A stretch of DNA of 7,094 bases from UBA5272 sp964577625 (lineage in GTDB: Bacteria; Patescibacteriota; Minisyncoccia; Phycocordibacterales; UBA5272), in assembly GCA_964577625.1 (NCBI GenBank), contig CAZNZP010000030.1, forward strand, positions 1 to 7,094, given 5' to 3'. Made by a program: the position numbers and the translations under genes. This document shows, piece after piece, positions 5,398 to 7,094 of the stretch. The notes beneath the pieces are model-generated. The model was given only the letters and a program-made list of their open reading frames with translations, was not told the origin of the DNA and ran no database searches. How positions within the stretch are numbered: position 1 is the first letter of the stretch; each line of letters begins with the position of its first letter.

Positions 5398-5784
5398 ATG
5401 GTAAAAACAAAAAGAGAGCAACTCGCTGAGCTTTTTGTCTCGCTTGAAAATAGTAAGACGTTAGAAAGTGTTGTTGGTACAGCAAAAAAAATCCAAGCTT
5501 TTGTTGAAGAAGACAAAGAGTCTTCTGAAAGAGCTTTAAGAAATTTTCCTACAGCAATTGGAAGAGTTAAGTTTGAAAAAGGTTTTTCGGAAGAAAAATA
5601 TAAAATTCTTTATAAAGAACTAATTCCAATTGTTTATGCTGTGGCACACGCACATCTTAGTTTTTGTGAAGAAAAAAGTTTGGAAAAAATAAACGAAGAC
5701 TCTTTTCTTTTTGATAGAAAAGAAAGATTGTTTATGCAATTTCATCGCATCTACCAGACAGCCGGTTCTCTAGTAATAGTATAA
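5398..5784 (+). CDS. Hypothetical helical protein, 128 residues
   Basis: I do not recognise this protein. It is soluble and appears almost wholly alpha-helical: charged helices around 4-18 and 22-48, a conserved-looking NFPTAIGRVKF (49-59), a hydrophobic helix LIPIVYAVAHAHLSF (75-89), then DRKERLFMQFHRIYQ (106-120) and a short hydrophobic end. There is no signal peptide, no clear catalytic motif and only one cysteine (C90). The gene has its own well-formed promoter and a terminator directly after the stop, so it is a single-gene unit. This clean transcription unit is the best evidence that it is real. Confidence 0.72.
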   Translation: MVKTKREQLAELFVSLENSKTLESVVGTAKKIQAFVEEDKESSERALRNFPTAIGRVKFEKGFSEEKYKILYKELIPIVYAVAHAHLSFCEEKSLEKINEDSFLFDRKERLFMQFHRIYQTAGSLVIV

Positions 5785-5805
5785 AAGCCCTTTCGGGCTT
5801 TTTTT
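5783..5805. terminator. Bidirectional terminator between the 128-residue protein gene and tRNA-Arg
   Basis: AAAAGCCC (5783-5790), loop TTTC and GGGCTTTT (5795-5802) form a perfect 8-bp stem followed by more T. It overlaps the stop codon of the + strand gene. Read on the - strand it lies directly after the tRNA-Arg 3' end with a short T-run, so it can serve both converging genes. Confidence 0.85.
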
Positions 5806-5806
5806 G

Positions 5807-5878
5807 TGACCCCGCTAGGAATCGAACCTAGATCTAGAGCTTAGAAGGCTCTCGTTCTATCCATTGAACTACGGGGTC
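5807..5878 (-). tRNA. tRNA-Arg (anticodon UCU)
   Basis: Read on the - strand the 72 bases fold into a complete cloverleaf. The acceptor arms GACCCCG and CGGGGTC pair perfectly with discriminator A. The D stem is GTTC/GAAC with an AATGGATA loop. The anticodon stem is AGAGC/GCTCT with loop CTTCTAA, so the anticodon is TCT, reading AGA/AGG. The T arm is CTAGG-TTCGATT-CCTAG. CCA is not encoded and must be added by an enzyme. AGA is the natural major Arg codon in an AT-rich genome. It runs against all the protein genes here. A weak - strand TATATT about 12 bases upstream could be its -10 box. Confidence 0.97.
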
Positions 5879-5941
5879 ATTGTTGACATAATATAACAAA
5901 TTTTGAAGAAAATTAAAATAGATAAATTAAACTAAATTTAG

Positions 5942-5947
5942 TATCAT
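5942..5947 (+). promoter_or_regulatory. -10-like box (TATCAT) before the DNA glycosylase gene
   Basis: TATCAT ends 6 bases before the ATG at 5954, placing the expected start on the start codon itself. A consensus TTGACA exists at 5883-5888 but is much too far away to pair with it. Confidence 0.3.
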
Positions 5948-5953
5948 TAAAGA

Positions 5954-6532
5954 ATGGAAAAAGGAAACATTTTTGAATGGCTAAATACAGATTCAGAAAA
6001 AGCAGCAAAAAGACTTTTAGGATGTGAGTTAGAAAGAAAAATTGGAAATAAAATCTTGCGAGTGAAAATCGTAGAGACTGAGGCCTACGATCAAAATGAT
6101 GAAGCAAGCCATTCTTGTAGAGGTCCATCAAAAAGAAATAATGCTATGTTTATGTCTGCTGGACATACTTATGTGTATCTCATTCATGGTATACACTATT
6201 GCTTTAATATTGTTTGTGGAAAAGAAGGTTTTGGATCTGGGGTTTTGATAAGAGCCGTGGAGCCACTATTCGGAGAAAAAGAAATGGAAAAAAATAGAAA
6301 AGGGAGAGCGGGAGTAGAGTTGACTAATGGTCCAGGCAAACTTTGCCAAGCGCTAAAAATAGATAAGAATTTTTTTGCTCACAATTTATCAAAAGCATCA
6401 CTTAAATTAATTAAAAAAGATTCTCTTTCTTCAAAAGATATTACCAGTACTACAAGAATTGGTATTTCTAAAGCCAAAGATAAAATAAGAAGATTTTATA
6501 TTACAGGAAATAAATTTGTTTCCAAATTTTAA
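5954..6532 (+). CDS. mpg: 3-methyladenine DNA glycosylase, AAG/Mpg family
   Basis: The enzyme excises alkylated and deaminated purines (3-methyladenine, 7-methylguanine, hypoxanthine) to begin base-excision repair. Aligning by eye with human AAG: VETEAYD (40-46) holds the water-activating E43 (human E125) and Y45 (Y127). DEASHS (49-54) holds H53 (H136). GHTYVYLIHG (70-79) holds Y73 and Y75, the second being the intercalating-loop tyrosine. CFNIV (83-87) holds N85, and LIRAVEP (98-104) holds R100. TNGPGKLCQAL (124-134) and TRIGIS (167-172) complete the pattern, and RRFYITGNKFVSK (179-191) is the usual ending. At 192 residues it is the normal bacterial length. All active-site residues are present. 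There is no Shine-Dalgarno sequence. Only 21 bases separate it from the DUF488 gene. Confidence 0.96.
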   Translation: MEKGNIFEWLNTDSEKAAKRLLGCELERKIGNKILRVKIVETEAYDQNDEASHSCRGPSKRNNAMFMSAGHTYVYLIHGIHYCFNIVCGKEGFGSGVLIRAVEPLFGEKEMEKNRKGRAGVELTNGPGKLCQALKIDKNFFAHNLSKASLKLIKKDSLSSKDITSTTRIGISKAKDKIRRFYITGNKFVSKF

Positions 6533-6541
6533 TCTTGGGAG

Positions 6542-6547
6542 TATAAT
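6542..6547 (+). promoter_or_regulatory. -10 box (TATAAT) immediately before the DUF488 gene
   Basis: A perfect TATAAT ends 6 bases before the ATG at 6554, so transcription should begin at or next to the start codon. No convincing -35 is visible, and the box sits in the 21-base gap after the glycosylase gene. Confidence 0.45.
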
Positions 6548-6553
6548 AAAAAT

Positions 6554-6904
6554 ATGACAAAATTTTTTATAAAAAGAGTTTATGAAGAAGTAGAGAAAGA
6601 CGACGGGTATAGAGTCTTAGTTGATCGGCTTTGGCCAAGAGGAGTGAGTAAAGAAAAAGCTAAACTTGATGAATGGGCAAAAAATATTGCACCTAGTACT
6701 GAATTACGAAAATGGTTTAATCATGATCCAAAAAAGTTTAAAGAATTTGTAAAAAGATACAAAAAAGAATTGGAGAATAATATAGAAGTGAAAGAAATAA
6801 TTAAGAATTGGAAAAAGCAAAAGAAGGTAATTATTCTTTACGGTGCCAAAGACGAAGTTCATAATGAAGCTGTAGTCTTAAGAGATATTTTGGGTGGGAG
6901 ATAA
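6554..6904 (+). CDS. DUF488 family protein (YeaO-like)
   Basis: This is a single small domain of 116 residues with the full family pattern: IKRVYE (6-11), DGYRVLVDRLWPRGVSKEKA (17-36), LDEWAKNIAPSTELRKWF (38-55), HDP (57-59), FVKRYKKEL (65-73) and ILYGAKDEVHNEAVVLRDIL (94-113). E. coli YeaO is the usual reference. The biochemical function of the family is not established. There is no signal peptide or membrane segment. The gene lies 21 bases after the DNA glycosylase gene but has its own perfect -10 box. The last residues (GGR) and the TAA stop lie in a 19-base sequence that repeats the 3' end of the tRNA at the window's right edge, so the natural C-terminus may have been changed. Confidence 0.93.
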   Translation: MTKFFIKRVYEEVEKDDGYRVLVDRLWPRGVSKEKAKLDEWAKNIAPSTELRKWFNHDPKKFKEFVKRYKKELENNIEVKEIIKNWKKQKKVIILYGAKDEVHNEAVVLRDILGGR

Positions 6905-6912
6905 GGGGCTCG
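6894..6912. repeat. Copy of a tRNA 3' end (possible att-type direct repeat)
   Basis: Bases 6894-6912 match 7068-7086 at 18 of 19 positions (G versus A at 6908/7082). The second copy is the 3' acceptor strand, the 3' T-stem strand and part of the T loop of the - strand tRNA at the window edge. Similarity stops abruptly on both sides. The copy covers the DUF488 stop codon. Confidence 0.5.
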
Positions 6913-7067
6913 GTCACCAAATATATTCGCTACGCTCATTATTTCGCGACCCCGCTTCGTTGTCTCAAATTTATTTTATAAACTTAGCTTCGCAGACGAC
7001 TCAGTTCTCATCCTTTCTCTCCTCAAAAAATATATTCAAAAATCTTCCAGATTTTTGTTATTATTTT
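6905..7067. other. Intergenic stretch between the two tRNA-end copies, no gene seen
   Basis: This AT-rich stretch without a credible frame has islands of G+C such as TTCGCTACGCTC (6927-6938), ACCCCGCTTCGT (6949-6960, also at 3946-3957) and AGCTTCGCAG (6987-6996). A weak hairpin (GGTC 6912-6915 with GACC 6948-6951, plus AAATA/TATTT) encloses the first island. Such cttcg-rich patches look like REP-type intergenic elements or degraded sequence. Confidence 0.4.
7037..7057 (-). terminator. Hairpin downstream of the edge tRNA, probable terminator
   Basis: Perfect 9-bp arms at 7037-7045 and 7049-7057 enclose a 3-base loop. Read on the - strand it begins 12 bases after the tRNA 3' end and is followed by T-rich TGAATATATTTTTT, which fits an intrinsic terminator with an imperfect U-run. 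Confidence 0.5.
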
Positions 7068-7068
7068 G

Positions 7069-7094
7069 TGGGAGATAAGGGACTCGAACCCCTG
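7069..7094 (-). tRNA. tRNA, 3' part only (runs off the window edge)
   Basis: On the - strand the last 26 bases are a T arm (AGGGG-TTCGAGT-CCCTT, one G-T pair), a 7-base acceptor strand ATCTCCC and discriminator A. One C follows but not CCA. The matching 5' strand GGGAGAT, the D arm and the anticodon lie outside the window, so the amino acid cannot be named. A 5' end of GGGAGAT would fit tRNA-Val among others. Confidence 0.85.

Noticed and set aside
5883..5888. TTGACA as -35 of the glycosylase gene
   Set aside because: The hexamer is perfect, but no -10 lies 16-18 bp downstream; the nearest TAAAAT is 25 bp away and the box next to the ATG is farther.
1..7094. UGA recoded as glycine, as in Gracilibacteria/Absconditabacteria
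   Set aside because: All ten genes are full length under the standard code with no in-frame TGA. They end in TAA (eight) or TAG (two). Absence of TGA stops in ten genes is expected in AT-rich DNA and is not evidence of recoding.
1..7094. CRISPR array, transposase, toxin-antitoxin pair or phage genes
   Set aside because: No regularly spaced repeats and no such proteins are visible. The repeats found are single inverted repeats or one short direct repeat.

Overview
The window reads as an AT-rich (about 30% GC by eye), gene-dense stretch of a bacterial chromosome. All ten protein genes lie on the + strand and are short. Two tRNA genes lie on the - strand. The low GC, the many single-domain proteins, a reduced Mur ligase, tRNAs without encoded CCA and the absence of Shine-Dalgarno sequences together suggest a Patescibacteria/CPR-type organism, perhaps Parcubacteria-like. 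That placement is inference, since no marker gene here fixes it.

Region 1-2500 is cell-envelope material. It holds a membrane-anchored protein of unknown function, a membrane-anchored DUF4163/DUF3298 protein, and a membrane-anchored NodB-type polysaccharide deacetylase. The last two look like the separated halves of a PdaC-type peptidoglycan deacetylase. A strong terminator hairpin closes this block.

Region 2575-3917 holds a MurE-like ligase with its own promoter. It lacks the usual N-terminal UDP-binding domain and the standard diaminopimelate recognition motifs. A long imperfect inverted repeat (3926-3979) separates it from ruvX (4011-4406).

Region 4407-4640 has no protein gene but is the most interesting stretch. 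A -35/-10 pair predicts transcription starting at about 4445, exactly where a 9-bp closing stem begins (4446-4454 with 4520-4528). A rho-independent terminator follows at 4538-4586. It is either a small non-coding RNA gene or an attenuator-type leader for the tRNA-binding protein gene downstream.

Region 4641-5784 holds a free-standing MetRS-C/Trbp111-type tRNA-binding protein and two small proteins that I do not recognise. A terminator that can serve both strands separates them from tRNA-Arg(UCU) on the - strand. Region 5954-6904 holds an AAG/Mpg-type 3-methyladenine DNA glycosylase and a DUF488 (YeaO-like) protein. The window ends inside a second - strand tRNA. Its 3' end is repeated almost exactly (18 of 19 bases) over the stop codon of the DUF488 gene.

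Most genes appear to be transcribed singly. Several have a -10 box only 6-13 bases from the ATG, so many of the mRNAs may be leaderless.
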